A DNA stretch of 64,000 bases from Synechococcus sp. WH 7803 (GCA_000063505.1 CT971583.1:1767918-1831917), one strand, 5' to 3'; numbered from the stretch's first letter, positions 25,629 through 35,715 are shown. Made by a program: numbers and translations. The notes: a model not told the origin generated them from the sequence alone.

Positions 25629-26945
25629 ATGGCCCATTCCAGCCCCCGTCCTCAGTCCCTGCCCCCCCTGCACCGCCTGCTTGTGGTGGGCGGTGGCGGC
25701 CGGGAGCAGGCCCTGGCCTGGGCGCTGCGCCGTTGCCCAGGGGTCAACGAGGTCTGGGTCACCCCGGGCAACGGCGGCACCTTGGATCTGGAAGGCTGCC
25801 GGGCTCTCGGGATCAGCGAGCTGGATGCCGACGGCCTGATCGCGCACTGTCGCGACCATGCCATCGATCTCGTGGTGATCGGCCCGGAAGCCCCCCTGGC
25901 CGCTGGGGTGGCCGATCGCCTGCGGGAAGCCGGACTGGCGGTGTTCGGACCGGGTGCCGATGGTGCACAGCTGGAGGCCAGCAAAGCCTGGGCCAAGCAA
26001 CTGATGCAGGAGGGAGGAATTCCCACTGCCGGGCACTGGGCTGTCTCGGAACTCCCCGAAGCACTGGCCGTGCTCGATCGCCTGCAGCGGCCTTTGGTCG
26101 TCAAAGCTGATGGTTTGGCCGCCGGGAAGGGGGTCACCGTGGCCGAGACCATCGAGGCCACTGCAGCAGCGATCCAGGAGGCCTTCGCAGGCCGGTTCGG
26201 CAGCGCCGGCGAACGCCTGGTGCTCGAAGAACGTCTGCAAGGACCTGAGGTCTCCGTGTTCGCCCTCTGCGATGGCGAACGCATGGTGCTGCTCCCCCCC
26301 GCCCAGGATCACAAGCGTCTGCTCGAAGGAGATCGGGGTCCCAACACCGGCGGCATGGGCGCCTATGCCCCAGCCCCGCTCCTCGACGCCGCCGGCCTCG
26401 AGCAGGTGAGGGCGCAGGTGCTCACGCCAACGTTGCGTGCCCTGCGCAACCGCGGCATTCAGTACAGGGGTGTGATCTACGCCGGCCTCATGCTCACCGC
26501 GACCGGCCCCCAGGTGATCGAATTCAACTGCCGGTTTGGGGATCCGGAGTGCCAAACCCTGATGCCGCTGATGGGGCCGGAACTGGCCCAGGTGCTTCAG
26601 GCCTGCGCCCTGGGATGCCTGGATCTGGCCCCAGCGCTCACCATCACCGAGGCCTGCAGCGCCTGCGTGGTAACCGCCGCCGAGGGCTACCCCGACGCAC
26701 CGAAAAAAGGGGATGTGGTTCTCCTGGCGCCGGACGACGATCCCCAGCGCCAGCTGTTCCACGCCGGGACCCGCCGGGATCAAGACGGTCGCCTGCTCAC
26801 CAGTGGAGGGCGGGTCCTGACCCAGGTGGCCCAAGCTGACACGTTCGACCAGGCCTTTGCTCGCGCGTACCAGGCCCTGGAAACGGTGGACTACAGAGGA
26901 ATGCAATACCGCAGAGACATTGGTCATCAGGTGCGCCGGTCTTAG
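25629..26945 (+). CDS. purD: Phosphoribosylamine-glycine ligase
   Basis: PurD joins phosphoribosylamine to glycine with ATP in purine synthesis. The 438-residue ATP-grasp enzyme has the N-terminal 'LLVVGGGGREQALAWAL', 'DLVVIGPEAPLAAGV', 'KADGLAAGKGVTVA', 'GDRGPNTGGMGAYAPAP' and the metal-binding 'VIEFNCRFGDPECQTL'. Length is normal. nblS follows by 24 bases on the same strand, although a shared transcript is not shown. Confidence 0.96.
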   Translation: MAHSSPRPQSLPPLHRLLVVGGGGREQALAWALRRCPGVNEVWVTPGNGGTLDLEGCRALGISELDADGLIAHCRDHAIDLVVIGPEAPLAAGVADRLREAGLAVFGPGADGAQLEASKAWAKQLMQEGGIPTAGHWAVSELPEALAVLDRLQRPLVVKADGLAAGKGVTVAETIEATAAAIQEAFAGRFGSAGERLVLEERLQGPEVSVFALCDGERMVLLPPAQDHKRLLEGDRGPNTGGMGAYAPAPLLDAAGLEQVRAQVLTPTLRALRNRGIQYRGVIYAGLMLTATGPQVIEFNCRFGDPECQTLMPLMGPELAQVLQACALGCLDLAPALTITEACSACVVTAAEGYPDAPKKGDVVLLAPDDDPQRQLFHAGTRRDQDGRLLTSGGRVLTQVAQADTFDQAFARAYQALETVDYRGMQYRRDIGHQVRRS

Positions 26946-26969
26946 GCTCAGCCAACGCAAGTCGAAGCC

Positions 26970-29015
26970 ATGGCCAGCGAACCAGCGACGGCCTCGAACG
27001 ATGGCCGGGCCTCATGGGCGGTGATCGACTCCAAGCCCAGTGACGACCAAAACTGGACAGAGCGCATTAGCGCTTGGTGGGCCGAATTCAGCCTTCAAAC
27101 CAAACTGCTGGCGGTGGCCACCCTGGTGGTGAGCCTGATGATGACGGGCATCACCTTCTTCGCGCTCAATGGCATCCAGCGCGATGCCGCCATGAACGAC
27201 ACCCGCTATGCCAGGGATCTCGGGCTCCTGCTCGCGGGCAATGTGAGCGAACTCGTTGCCGAAGGGCGCGATCGGGAATTGGCCAATGTGGCCGAAACGT
27301 TCTGGCGATCCAGCCGAAGCCTCCGCTACATCTTTTTCGCCGATCCGGAAGGAATCGTCTACCTGGGGATTCCCATTAGCGGAAGCAATAGCACCTCAGA
27401 TGGTGATCTCCGCCTGAATCGACGCCTGGAGCTCCCCGCGGAAATGCGCAACCGCCCCAAGAACCCCCTGGTGCGGCAGCACATCACCCCCCAGGGCCTG
27501 GTCACCGATGTGTTCGTTCCCCTTGTGGAACAAGACCGCTATCTGGGTGTGTTGGCCCTCGGGGTGAACCCCAACGAAACGGCTCTCGCGAGCGCGGCCC
27601 TCACCCGGGAGGTGACGGTGGCGGTGTTCATCTCCATCTGGGTGCTGGTGATCCTGGGGGCCGTGTTCAACGCCCTCACCATCACCCGACCGGTGAAGGA
27701 GTTGCTTCGCGGCGTGCGCTCGATCGCCGATGGCGACTTCCGCGCCCGTATCGGCCTCCCCGTGGGCGGTGAACTTGGCGAACTGCTGGATGGCTTCAAC
27801 GCCATGGCTTCCCAGCTGCAGGTTTACGACGCAGCCAACATCGAGGAACTGCAAGCCGCGCAGGTGAAACAGGCCTCGCTCATCGCCACCATGGCGGATG
27901 GCGCCGTTCTCCTCGATGGCGATGGACGGATCGTGCTCGCCAATCCAACAGCTCGGCGTCTCTTCCGCTGGGAAGGACGCAACCTCGAGGGGAAAGACTT
28001 TCTCAACGAACTCCCCGAGCTCCTCGCCGTGGAACTGCATGAGCCACTCGAGGCCGTCTCGAGCAACCGCACCGACACCAACGAGCTGCGCAGCAGCATC
28101 GGTGATCCAGCACGAACCCTCCGTTTCGTTCTGCAAGCTGTGCGGGAACCCAGTGGAGAAACCCTGAAAGGCTTGGCGGTCACGATCCAGGACCTGACCC
28201 GCGAAGTGGAGTTGAACGCGGCTCAGAGCCGCTTCATCAGCAACGTGTCCCACGAACTGCGTACGCCTCTGTTCAACATCAAGAGCTACGTGGAAACCCT
28301 GCACGACATGGGGGATCTGCTCAGCGACGAAGACCGACAGGAGTTTCTGGGCATTGCCAACGCTGAAACCGATCGCCTGACGCGACTGGTGAATGATGTG
28401 CTCGATCTATCGCGGTTGGAATCCAGCCGCAGCGTCACCTTCGCGCCGATTGAAGTCCGTCCAGGGCTGGAGCAAACCCTGCGCAGTTATCAGCTCAATG
28501 CATCCGACAAGCAAGTGGAACTGAGCCTTGAAGCGGATCCAAACCTCCCCGACATTCTGGGCAACTGGGATCTGCTGCTCCAGGTGCTCGACAACCTTGT
28601 GGGCAACGCTCTCAAATTCAATCGCAAAGGCGGTCAGCTGATGATCCGTGCCTACACCTGGCCAGACAGTTGCCAGATGACACCAGCGCACCCGGAAAGC
28701 GAAGGGCCAACCTGCCCACTCGCTTCACCGCTTCCGCGCATGCGCGTCGAGATCTGCGACACCGGTTACGGCATCAGTCCCGACAATCAACAGCGGATCT
28801 TCGAGCGTTTCTACAGAGTTGAAAATGCCGTGCACACAGAAGTGGGGACCGGTCTGGGCCTGTCGATCGTGCGCGGCATCCTCGAAAAGCATGGAACCGA
28901 AATCCGCATGGCCAGTGAACCCGATGTCGGCACTACCTTTTGGTTTGATCTACCGCTGGCTCAGGAAGATCCCGACGAATTGCAGTGGAAGGCTGAACGG
29001 CAGCGAGAAGCCTGA
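26970..29015 (+). CDS. nblS: Sensor histidine kinase NblS (Hik33/DspA)
   Basis: NblS is the essential cyanobacterial kinase controlling responses to high light, nutrient stress and redox. The 681-residue protein has two membrane helices (~residues 42-65 and ~208-232) around an extracytoplasmic sensor loop, then HAMP (VKELLRGVRSIADGDF), PAS (~300-400) and the kinase core: His428 in 'FISNVSHELRTPLFN', N-box 'LLQVLDNLVGNALKFN', G-boxes 'CDTGYGISPDNQQRIFERF' and 'GTGLGLSIVRGIL'. Its stop touches the kaiC stop as TGATCA. Its usual partners RpaB/SrrA are not in this window. Confidence 0.94.
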   Translation: MASEPATASNDGRASWAVIDSKPSDDQNWTERISAWWAEFSLQTKLLAVATLVVSLMMTGITFFALNGIQRDAAMNDTRYARDLGLLLAGNVSELVAEGRDRELANVAETFWRSSRSLRYIFFADPEGIVYLGIPISGSNSTSDGDLRLNRRLELPAEMRNRPKNPLVRQHITPQGLVTDVFVPLVEQDRYLGVLALGVNPNETALASAALTREVTVAVFISIWVLVILGAVFNALTITRPVKELLRGVRSIADGDFRARIGLPVGGELGELLDGFNAMASQLQVYDAANIEELQAAQVKQASLIATMADGAVLLDGDGRIVLANPTARRLFRWEGRNLEGKDFLNELPELLAVELHEPLEAVSSNRTDTNELRSSIGDPARTLRFVLQAVREPSGETLKGLAVTIQDLTREVELNAAQSRFISNVSHELRTPLFNIKSYVETLHDMGDLLSDEDRQEFLGIANAETDRLTRLVNDVLDLSRLESSRSVTFAPIEVRPGLEQTLRSYQLNASDKQVELSLEADPNLPDILGNWDLLLQVLDNLVGNALKFNRKGGQLMIRAYTWPDSCQMTPAHPESEGPTCPLASPLPRMRVEICDTGYGISPDNQQRIFERFYRVENAVHTEVGTGLGLSIVRGILEKHGTEIRMASEPDVGTTFWFDLPLAQEDPDELQWKAERQREA

Positions 29016-30554
29016 TCAGGCATCGGGATCCACGCCCCGGGCAATGCGCAAGAGTTCGCTGCGCTCGTCGGTGGTCACGCGATGGGGAACGCCGGAGATA
29101 ATCCGCTCGAAATTGGAGAAGGAGTCCTTGATCTGAGGACCATTGCCCGTGATCACGAATTCGCGGATCCCTTTGTCGTGCCATGAGCCGCGCATTTTGA
29201 ACACGTTCAGAGCCCGGGCCATCTCCCCACGGATTTCCACGTATTGCAGAAGCAGGATCGTGTCGGTGATGGTGGAGATATGGGAATCCGTGATCGAGTG
29301 GCTGCCCATGAACTCTTCAGAGGTGTTCGTGAAGAATCCGGCGATCTCCTCCTGCTTGGCATAACCGGTCACACCGATCACAAACTGCCGGAAGGCGTTG
29401 TGACTGACGCCACGGGCCAAAGCAGAGAGCGAGTCAATCGCCATCCGCGAGGGCTTGAACTGACTGATCTCGGTTTTGATGATCTGCAGGTGATCTTCCA
29501 GACCTGTCGACTCGGGATAGGCACAGATGATCTTCAGCATCCCGTCCTGCTCCATCTGCTCGAAGTCGATGCCCCAACTGGTGGCATTTCGCAGCAGCTG
29601 GGCGCGTGATTCCTCGTAGGCGAACAGGATGGCCCGCTCTTCATTCCGGCAGGCATCCTCGATGAACTTCGACACCAGCAGGGTCTTGCCGGTTCCGGTG
29701 GCACCGGTGGCAAGAATGATGGAGTCTTTGAAGAAGCCACCCCCGCACATTTCGTCGAGCCGCGGCACTCCGGAGCTGACCCGCACATTCGAGGAGCGCT
29801 GGGTGAGGCGCATCGCTCCGAGGGGGAAGATGCTGATGCCATGGGCTCCCATGGTGAAAGGGAACTCCCCCTTCATGTGCGTGGTTCCCCTGAGCTTGAG
29901 GATCTCCACCGTGCGCCGGCGACGCTCGCCCTCGAGCACATTGCGCAGAATCACCACGTTGTCGGAGACGAATTCCTCAACGCCATAGCGAGCGATCGGG
30001 CCGTACTCGTCGATCCGTTCCGTGGTCATCACCGTGGTGACACCAATCTCTTTCAGACGGGCGATCAAGCGAAAGATCTCACGACGCACCACAAACACCG
30101 CGTCGTACTGCTGGAACACCGCCGTGATCGAATCGATGGCCACCCGCTTGGCCTTGTATTTACGAATGGCGTAGTTGATGCGTTCGATCAGACCCGACAG
30201 ATCGAAGCTTCCGGCCACATCCTGACCATCGGGATCGGGTGATGCATCAAGGATGAAGAGCTTGTCCTGCTCCACCATCTCCTGCAAGTTCCAACCAAAG
30301 CTGGCGGCGTTACGCAGGATATCGAGGGGCGACTCTTCAAAGGTGACGAAAATTCCCGGCTCATCAAAGTGAGCGATGCCGTTGTGCAGAAAGTGCAACG
30401 AAAAAACGGTCTTACCAGTTCCGGACGTTCCGCTGATCAAGGTGCTGCGACCGATCGGCAGACCGCCTTGACAGACATCATCGAAGCCCTCAATCCCTGT
30501 TGGGAGCTTCTGAACCTGCATCTGTGGCGAACCACTGGAGCTGGAGATCTGCAT
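29016..30554 (-). CDS. kaiC: Circadian clock ATPase/kinase KaiC
   Basis: KaiC is the hexameric clock protein with rhythmic autophosphorylation. The 512-residue product has two RecA-like halves: CI with Walker A 'GTSGTGKT' (~42-49) and 'FVTFEESP' (Glu73-74), and CII with 'GATGTGKT' (~284-291) and 'FAYEESRAQ' (Glu314-315). The phosphosites are Ser427 and Thr428 in 'SITDSHISTITDT', matching S. elongatus S431/T432. The C-terminal tail 'ARGVDPDA' is shorter than in S. elongatus. Start 30554 is used; ATG 30521 is possible. Last of kaiABC; 66 bases separate it from kaiB. Confidence 0.96.
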   Translation of the reverse strand: MQISSSSGSPQMQVQKLPTGIEGFDDVCQGGLPIGRSTLISGTSGTGKTVFSLHFLHNGIAHFDEPGIFVTFEESPLDILRNAASFGWNLQEMVEQDKLFILDASPDPDGQDVAGSFDLSGLIERINYAIRKYKAKRVAIDSITAVFQQYDAVFVVRREIFRLIARLKEIGVTTVMTTERIDEYGPIARYGVEEFVSDNVVILRNVLEGERRRRTVEILKLRGTTHMKGEFPFTMGAHGISIFPLGAMRLTQRSSNVRVSSGVPRLDEMCGGGFFKDSIILATGATGTGKTLLVSKFIEDACRNEERAILFAYEESRAQLLRNATSWGIDFEQMEQDGMLKIICAYPESTGLEDHLQIIKTEISQFKPSRMAIDSLSALARGVSHNAFRQFVIGVTGYAKQEEIAGFFTNTSEEFMGSHSITDSHISTITDTILLLQYVEIRGEMARALNVFKMRGSWHDKGIREFVITGNGPQIKDSFSNFERIISGVPHRVTTDERSELLRIARGVDPDA

Positions 30555-30620
30555 GATGGCGAGCTTATGGAGAAACGCTAAAGAGAAAAACGAAGCAAAC
30601 GGTCAAGCACACGGTCTGGC

Positions 30621-30980
30621 TTAAGAATCTGAATCCGTTGTGTCTGCATCTTCCAACGCATCCATCAGCGTCGATGTGAGGCTGTTGTCGGCAAGTTCGT
30701 CGTAGAGAAGGTCCAGACCGATCAGCACCCTCTCCCGATCCGATAGATCGCCGATGATGCGGCGCACCGGAGGAGGCAGGATTTTGGAGAGCGTCGGTGT
30801 GGCCAGGATCTTGTCTTCTTCCGCCAGCTGCGGGTTCTTGAGAACGTCAATCACTTTGAGGGCGTAAACGCCTTTGAATTCCGTTTCAAGAATGTTGCGC
30901 AGGGTTTTCAAAGCACGCATCGAGTTGGGCGTGTTCCCAGCCACGTAGAGCTTGAGGATGTAGGTCTTCCGTGGGCTCAT
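30621..30980 (-). CDS. kaiB: Circadian clock protein KaiB
   Basis: KaiB is the thioredoxin-like, fold-switching clock protein that binds the KaiC CI ring and captures KaiA. The 119-residue protein begins [20 protein letters not shown] and contains '[20 protein letters not shown]' and '[20 protein letters not shown]', nearly as in S. elongatus. It carries an extra acidic tail after the usual end (from ~residue 100; [13 protein letters not shown]), about 17 residues beyond the 102-residue S. elongatus protein. It overlaps the kaiA stop as ATGA, so the two are coupled. Confidence 0.95.
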
Positions 30981-31864
30981 GAGGACACCTCCGAATCCAT
31001 CAGGGAGCGGCGTTGCTCTGACGGGACCGCCAAAGCGACCTCGGGGGGAATGGAGCGGCGATACATCTCGCAGAGATGGGCCATGACGTCGAGCAGAGCG
31101 AGCCGATAGTCCTGAAGAAAATCGTTCTTGTGCCCTTCAAGTCTGAGTTGCTTCCAGAACTCGTCAATCAGATTCATGTGGATCTCCACAGTGCGGGTGA
31201 TGGGCAGGTCGCCGAAGAAGGCCGTATTCACAAAACTCTCCAGGGCCTGGTTGGCCGCGGCCGGATCACGGAAGTAACTGATCAACAGATCGCGGTAGGT
31301 GCGCTGCAGGGACCGCAACAGCTCCCGCTGCTCATCAGGGGGGAGGTTGGCCAGAAAACGGGATGGGTCCCGCTTGTAAAACACACCCAGGTAGCCCAGG
31401 CGCTCCTGAAGACGGCTCGAGAGCTTCCACGCACTGCTTGCGCTCTCGGCGGAGGACGGTGCCGATCCATCCTCCGGCCTTGCTTCCTTCTGGCCCTGGC
31501 GCAGAAACCGGGAAATGGCGGCGTCCACGTTGTATCCCAGCTGCTCAAGCTGATCGACAGGAAGATGCACCTCCTCCGGGTGGTAGTCCACCCGCCCCAT
31601 CAGTTCTCCAACCACCACAGCCGGGAAGAGCAACCCGCCGCGACGCAGACCTTCGCGGGTGGTCTCGTCGAGAAGCGACTGCTCAATGACCACCGCATCC
31701 ACCGCTTCACGCTGATGGGCCAGGACTTCGAGAAGTCCTTCACCGGAGGCGGCCTGGTGCAGATCCACAGGCTTGTAACGGTTCACGGGCAGCCACTGCG
31801 TACAAGCATCCACAAGCTCCTTTGAGGTGAGAAGCAGAGCGATCGTGAGTGCTGGACGAGCCAT
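30977..31864 (-). CDS. kaiA: Circadian clock protein KaiA
   Basis: KaiA stimulates KaiC autophosphorylation. The 295-residue protein has an N-terminal pseudo-receiver domain ([19 protein letters not shown]; no phospho-acceptor role expected) to ~135, a linker rich in Ser/Ala ([12 protein letters not shown]) and a helical C-terminal dimer domain with '[19 protein letters not shown]', '[16 protein letters not shown]' and '[18 protein letters not shown]'. Full length shows this lineage keeps KaiA, which Prochlorococcus lost. It heads kaiABC; its promoter lies in the 126-base gap to the divergent rplU. Confidence 0.95.
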
Positions 31865-31990
31865 CCACCGCGCAGGGTCCTGAGCTGAATCTTGACGAAG
31901 GGGACAGCAAAGGCCGAAGATCTTTGTTTGTCTTTCGATTGCGGTTCAGGCCAAATCGGTTCGCCGAGCCTGACCGCGTCCTTTCGTTTC

Positions 31991-32365
31991 ATGGCCGAAA
32001 CCAGCACCAGCCAATCCGCCGCTCCCGACACCGGCACCTACGCCATCGTTGAGGCCTCAGGCCAGCAGTTCTGGCTGCAACCCAACCGTTATTACGACCT
32101 CGACCGCCTTCAGGCTGATGTCGATGCCACGGTCACGCTCGACAACGTGCTCCTCGTGAAGGACGCCACGGGAACAACCCTCGGCAAGCCCTATGTGAAG
32201 GACGCCAGCGTTGAGCTGAAAGTGATGGCCCATCGCCGCGGCCCCAAGGTGATCGTCTACAAAATGCGACCCAAGAAGAAAACCCGTCGTAAGAATGGTC
32301 ACAGGCAGGAACTCACCCGGGTGATGGTTCAGTCCATCTCCGTCGGCGGCAAGTCCATCAGCTGA
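31991..32365 (+). CDS. rplU: 50S ribosomal protein L21
   Basis: L21 of the large ribosomal subunit. The 124-residue product has an N-terminal tail ([15 protein letters not shown]) ahead of the L21 core: '[20 protein letters not shown]', '[19 protein letters not shown]', '[19 protein letters not shown]' and '[13 protein letters not shown]'. ATG 31991 is chosen because the upstream extension to 31892 does not resemble L21. rpmA follows by 43 bases, the conserved order. Confidence 0.96.
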   Translation: MAETSTSQSAAPDTGTYAIVEASGQQFWLQPNRYYDLDRLQADVDATVTLDNVLLVKDATGTTLGKPYVKDASVELKVMAHRRGPKVIVYKMRPKKKTRRKNGHRQELTRVMVQSISVGGKSIS

Positions 32366-32408
32366 TTCGAACCACCCTCAGCCCCTTCACAATCTTCACC
32401 ACCACCCC

Positions 32409-32678
32409 ATGGCACATAAGAAAGGCACAGGTTCAACCCGCAATGGACGCGATTCCAATTCCAAGCGCCTCGGCGTGAAGGCCTATGGCGGCGAAAGCGT
32501 CACCGCCGGATCCATCCTGATCCGCCAGCGCGGCACATCCGTTCTCCCCGGTGTGAATGTTGGCCAAGGCAAAGACGACACCCTGTTCGCTCTGACCGAC
32601 GGCGTCGTGAAATTCGAAACCATCCGTCGCGGCCTGCGCAATCGCAAGCGCATCAACGTGGCCACCGCAGCCGGCTGA
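32409..32678 (+). CDS. rpmA: 50S ribosomal protein L27
   Basis: L27 of the large subunit, near the peptidyl transferase centre. The 89-residue protein begins [20 protein letters not shown], the classic L27 opening, without the cleaved N-terminal extension seen in Firmicutes, and contains '[19 protein letters not shown]' and '[17 protein letters not shown]'. Cotranscribed with rplU. Confidence 0.97.
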   Translation: MAHKKGTGSTRNGRDSNSKRLGVKAYGGESVTAGSILIRQRGTSVLPGVNVGQGKDDTLFALTDGVVKFETIRRGLRNRKRINVATAAG

Positions 32679-32690
32679 ACGGCGCAGTCG

Positions 32691-33152
32691 TCAGTGATTC
32701 CGGGATGAACGCAACGCCTGTTTCAGGGTGACGACCATTCCGAGAACCGTGAGCCCCAGGACGATCGCCGTTCTGGGGCTTGGTTCATGGAACAGATGGG
32801 CAAGTTCCAGTGGCAGAGCCAGCGCGAGCACACCCACCAGGAGCCACTCACCCCAATGCCGACCTGTCCAGGTGGCCCAAGCAGCCAACAGGATCAGCCC
32901 GGAGTACACCGAGGATGCAACCGCCAGCCGCAGCAGGCGCGTGGGACCCAGAACAGTGCCCTTCTCCGCCATGTGGGAGAGCAGTTCGCGATCGGCTTGT
33001 CCCCAGGTCTGGGCGAAATCCGACAGCTCGGCGTAGTGGCTTTGACCGAAGAACGCAGCAAGGCTGATCGCCAACAGAACGAGCGCGAGCAGGACTTTTT
33101 TCAAGACGATCAGCTTGATCAGCCAGCGTCCTTGGCCCTGGGACTGCGCCAT
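32691..33152 (-). CDS. DUF2127 membrane protein
   Basis: A 153-residue membrane protein with about four helices ([69 protein letters not shown]). The pattern '[12 protein letters not shown]' followed by 'LPLELAHL' suggests DUF2127, of unknown function. ATG 33152 ([19 protein letters not shown]) is preferred over 33239, which would overlap the upstream methyltransferase. It converges on rpmA with a 12-base gap. Confidence 0.75.
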   Translation of the reverse strand: MAQSQGQGRWLIKLIVLKKVLLALVLLAISLAAFFGQSHYAELSDFAQTWGQADRELLSHMAEKGTVLGPTRLLRLAVASSVYSGLILLAAWATWTGRHWGEWLLVGVLALALPLELAHLFHEPSPRTAIVLGLTVLGMVVTLKQALRSSRNH

Positions 33153-33160
33153 CGAATTGC

Positions 33161-33919
33161 TCAGGTCTCGAGCGGACGGTAGACCCTGGTTGTGATCAAT
33201 AAGGGGTGGAAGACCTCCAGAAAATGCCCTTGGAGGCAACGGAAGAAGCTGTCGACAAGCTCTGGATCGTCGAAATGGAAGGGGTACTCACCCTCATGTC
33301 CTTTGAAGAAATACCAGTTCAGAACGGCCCGTCCACCAGCCCGTAGGCGGCGATGAAACTCCATCAGCTGGCCGGCCGGATCGGGCAGATGCTCCAGCAC
33401 ATCCAGACAAACCACCGTGTCGAAACTCTGACCGGGAAGGCTCTCGAGATCGCGATGCACGGAGAGCCGATCTTCAAGACCGAGCGCTGCCGCGCGCTGG
33501 GCAACAAACGCGCGGTTCTGGGGATTGAGATCCACAAACCACACGTGCCGAACGTCGCTCAACCCAGCGGCCGCGAGGGCATGGGTGCCGATGCCCCCTC
33601 CGAAATCCAGCACATCCCCATGGGCGAACTGCTGCTGCAGGCGCAGGGTGTCGGCGATGTAATCAGCACTGCTGAGATGCCAAGCCGCCAACTCGAGCAA
33701 GTGGCCTGTGCCCACAGTGTCTTCATAAAACATCTCCGCGCGCTCGGGATCAAAAGCACCGGGATGCATGGCCGCCAGATCCTCCTTGCTCTGAGGCAGC
33801 CGCTGCTCCACCTCAGCCTTTGACAGGGAGAGATAGGAGGCGAGGTGATCCTTCACTGAAAAACCACTGGCCAGAAACTCCTGGATCGTCACGTCTCCGG
33901 TCGCAATCTCTGGCTGCAT
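33161..33919 (-). CDS. SAM-dependent methyltransferase
   Basis: A 252-residue class I methyltransferase. 'GDVLDFGGGIGTHALAAAGL' is motif I, 'VWFVDLNPQNRAF' the acidic ribose-binding strand, and 'FDTVVCLDVLEHLPDPAG' motif IV with the typical methyltransferase-11 text. The N-terminal ~85 residues (SLSKAEVEQRLPQSKEDLA) are a helical substrate domain I do not recognise. ATG 33919 is used; the frame is open to 34114, but that part overlaps truB. Substrate unknown. It abuts truB head to head at CATG. Confidence 0.8.
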   Translation of the reverse strand: MQPEIATGDVTIQEFLASGFSVKDHLASYLSLSKAEVEQRLPQSKEDLAAMHPGAFDPERAEMFYEDTVGTGHLLELAAWHLSSADYIADTLRLQQQFAHGDVLDFGGGIGTHALAAAGLSDVRHVWFVDLNPQNRAFVAQRAAALGLEDRLSVHRDLESLPGQSFDTVVCLDVLEHLPDPAGQLMEFHRRLRAGGRAVLNWYFFKGHEGEYPFHFDDPELVDSFFRCLQGHFLEVFHPLLITTRVYRPLET

Positions 33920-34901
33920 GACCTGCCTGCTGATGCCGGCAAACTTACGTGCGAGCCAGGTGCCACAGTCGAAACCCTGCACCATTCCTGCCCTGCCGTT
34001 GACTGCGCCCCTTGGCTTTGCCGTGATCGACAAGCCGGCTGGCCTCACCTCCCACGCCTGCGTCGCTCGGATCCGGCGCCTGCTCGGCATCCGACGGGTC
34101 GGCCATGGCGGCACCCTGGATCCAGCGGTGACAGGAGTTCTGCCGATCGCCGTCGGGCAGGCGACCCGCTTGCTGCCCTATCTCCCCGGCGACAAGACCT
34201 ACCGGGGAGTGATCCAGCTGGGCATCACCACCAACACTGATGACCTTGAGGGAGAGATCAGCTCACGCCAGCCCTTGCCGGCCCTGAGCAGCGCCGAGCT
34301 GGAGCAGGCGCTTGCCCCATTCCGCGGCCTCATCCAACAGCGCCCGCCGCAGGTCTCAGCCGTTCATGTGGATGGCGAACGCGCCCATGCCAGAGCGCGG
34401 CGCGGTGAACAGATGGATCTGCCGGAGCGCGCCATCACGATTCACCACCTGCACCTCCTCAATTGGTGCCCGGAACAGGGGCAATTGCGCGTTGAAGTGC
34501 ACTGTTCAGCAGGCACTTACATCCGTTCGCTGGCCAGAGATCTGGGCCAGAACCTGGGCTGTGGGGGCTGCCTGGCCAGCCTGCGCCGCACCCAGGCCCT
34601 TGGGTTTCAAGACGCGCAGGCGATCCCCCTGCCAGAGCGGCCGGAGCCGGGGGCCACCGCGACAGATCCACCGGCGCTGCCTCTGCTTCCTCCGCAGGAC
34701 GCCCTCGCGCACCTCCCGCAGCGGCGCCTGTCCGCCCGTGAGCAGGAGGACTGGAGCTGCGGACGGCGGATCACCCCAGGAGCCGACCAGGAGAGCGACG
34801 CGGTGGTGGTGCTCAGCGAGGGAGGGCGCATGCTCGGCCTGGGCGTGCCGGATGGGACGGGTGGGCTGCAACCAAAAGTCGTGTTCGAAGCCCGAGGCTG
34901 A
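33918..34901 (+). CDS. truB: tRNA pseudouridine-55 synthase
   Basis: TruB makes pseudouridine 55 in the T-loop of tRNA. 'GFAVIDKPAGLTSH' opens the family core, 'RVGHGGTLDPAVTGVLPIAVG' contains the catalytic Asp, and 'RQPPQVSAVHVDGERAHARAR' type text (QQRPPQVSAVHVDGERAHA) and 'VHCSAGTYIRSLARDLG' follow. The true start is uncertain: ATG 33918 shares CATG with the divergent methyltransferase start, leaving no room for a ribosome site, and a TTG at 33999 lies closer to the conserved core. The C-terminal ~100 residues are PUA-like. Confidence 0.93.
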   Translation: MTCLLMPANLRASQVPQSKPCTIPALPLTAPLGFAVIDKPAGLTSHACVARIRRLLGIRRVGHGGTLDPAVTGVLPIAVGQATRLLPYLPGDKTYRGVIQLGITTNTDDLEGEISSRQPLPALSSAELEQALAPFRGLIQQRPPQVSAVHVDGERAHARARRGEQMDLPERAITIHHLHLLNWCPEQGQLRVEVHCSAGTYIRSLARDLGQNLGCGGCLASLRRTQALGFQDAQAIPLPERPEPGATATDPPALPLLPPQDALAHLPQRRLSAREQEDWSCGRRITPGADQESDAVVVLSEGGRMLGLGVPDGTGGLQPKVVFEARG

Positions 34902-34954
34902 CCTGAAGACGGGTCAGTACCGTGCTGTGCCAGAGACGGACGTCAGCGCATCCG

Positions 34955-35698
34955 ATGGCCGGCCACAGCAAATGGTCCCAGATCAAACGCACCAAGGCGG
35001 TGGTGGATGCCAAACGGGGCGCAGTGTTCACGCGGATCGGCCGCGAGATCACCGTTGCAGCCAGACAGGGGGCTGATCCCGATGGCAACTTCCAGCTCAG
35101 AACGGCCATTGCCAAGGCCAAGGCCGCCGGCGTTCCAGCTGGCAACATCGAGCGGGCGATCGCCAAGGGATCAGGGCAGGGCGGAGAGGCCATCAAGCTG
35201 GAATCCATCCGCTACGAGGGGTATGGCCCAGGCGGCGTGGCCGTTCTGGTGGAAGCCCTCAGCGACAACCGCAATCGCACGGCGGCGGAGCTACGCCTCG
35301 CCTTCAGCAAACACGGCGGCAACCTCGGCGAAAGTGGATGCGTCAGCTACCTGTTCCAGCATCGGAGCGAGGTGAGAATTGAGGCTGACGCAGAGCGCGA
35401 AGAAGCGCTTCTGGAAAGCCTGCTGAGCCTCGAAGCCGATGGCTATGAACTCGGCGACGACGGCCAAGCCCTGGTCCATGGCCCCTACGAAGTCCTCGAG
35501 TCCCTGCAGAACGGGCTCAGGCAGCAGAGCTGGCAGGTTCAGGAGTGGACCCATGCATGGCATCCCCTCACCCAGGTGGTCCCCCAGGATCCAGACACCA
35601 CCCGGCAGTGCCTCAAGCTTCTCGAGGCACTCGAGGACCTGGATGACGTGAACAGCATCAGCACAAACCTGGAGATCGACGACGCCTTCGTGCCGTGA
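34955..35698 (+). CDS. YebC/PmpR-family protein
   Basis: A 247-residue YebC-type protein: '[20 protein letters not shown]' opens the family, '[15 protein letters not shown]', '[19 protein letters not shown]' and '[19 protein letters not shown]' follow. Members act as transcription regulators, and recent work links the family to relief of ribosome stalling. ATG 34955 is the conserved start. It lies after truB on the same strand and converges on the hydantoinase gene. Confidence 0.93.
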   Translation: MAGHSKWSQIKRTKAVVDAKRGAVFTRIGREITVAARQGADPDGNFQLRTAIAKAKAAGVPAGNIERAIAKGSGQGGEAIKLESIRYEGYGPGGVAVLVEALSDNRNRTAAELRLAFSKHGGNLGESGCVSYLFQHRSEVRIEADAEREEALLESLLSLEADGYELGDDGQALVHGPYEVLESLQNGLRQQSWQVQEWTHAWHPLTQVVPQDPDTTRQCLKLLEALEDLDDVNSISTNLEIDDAFVP

Positions 35699-35715
35699 GC
35701 CGATGGAGGGTCCGC

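Noticed and set aside
25542-26960. A 472-codon frame opposite purD
   Set aside because: It covers exactly the purD gene in antisense, and purD is certain.
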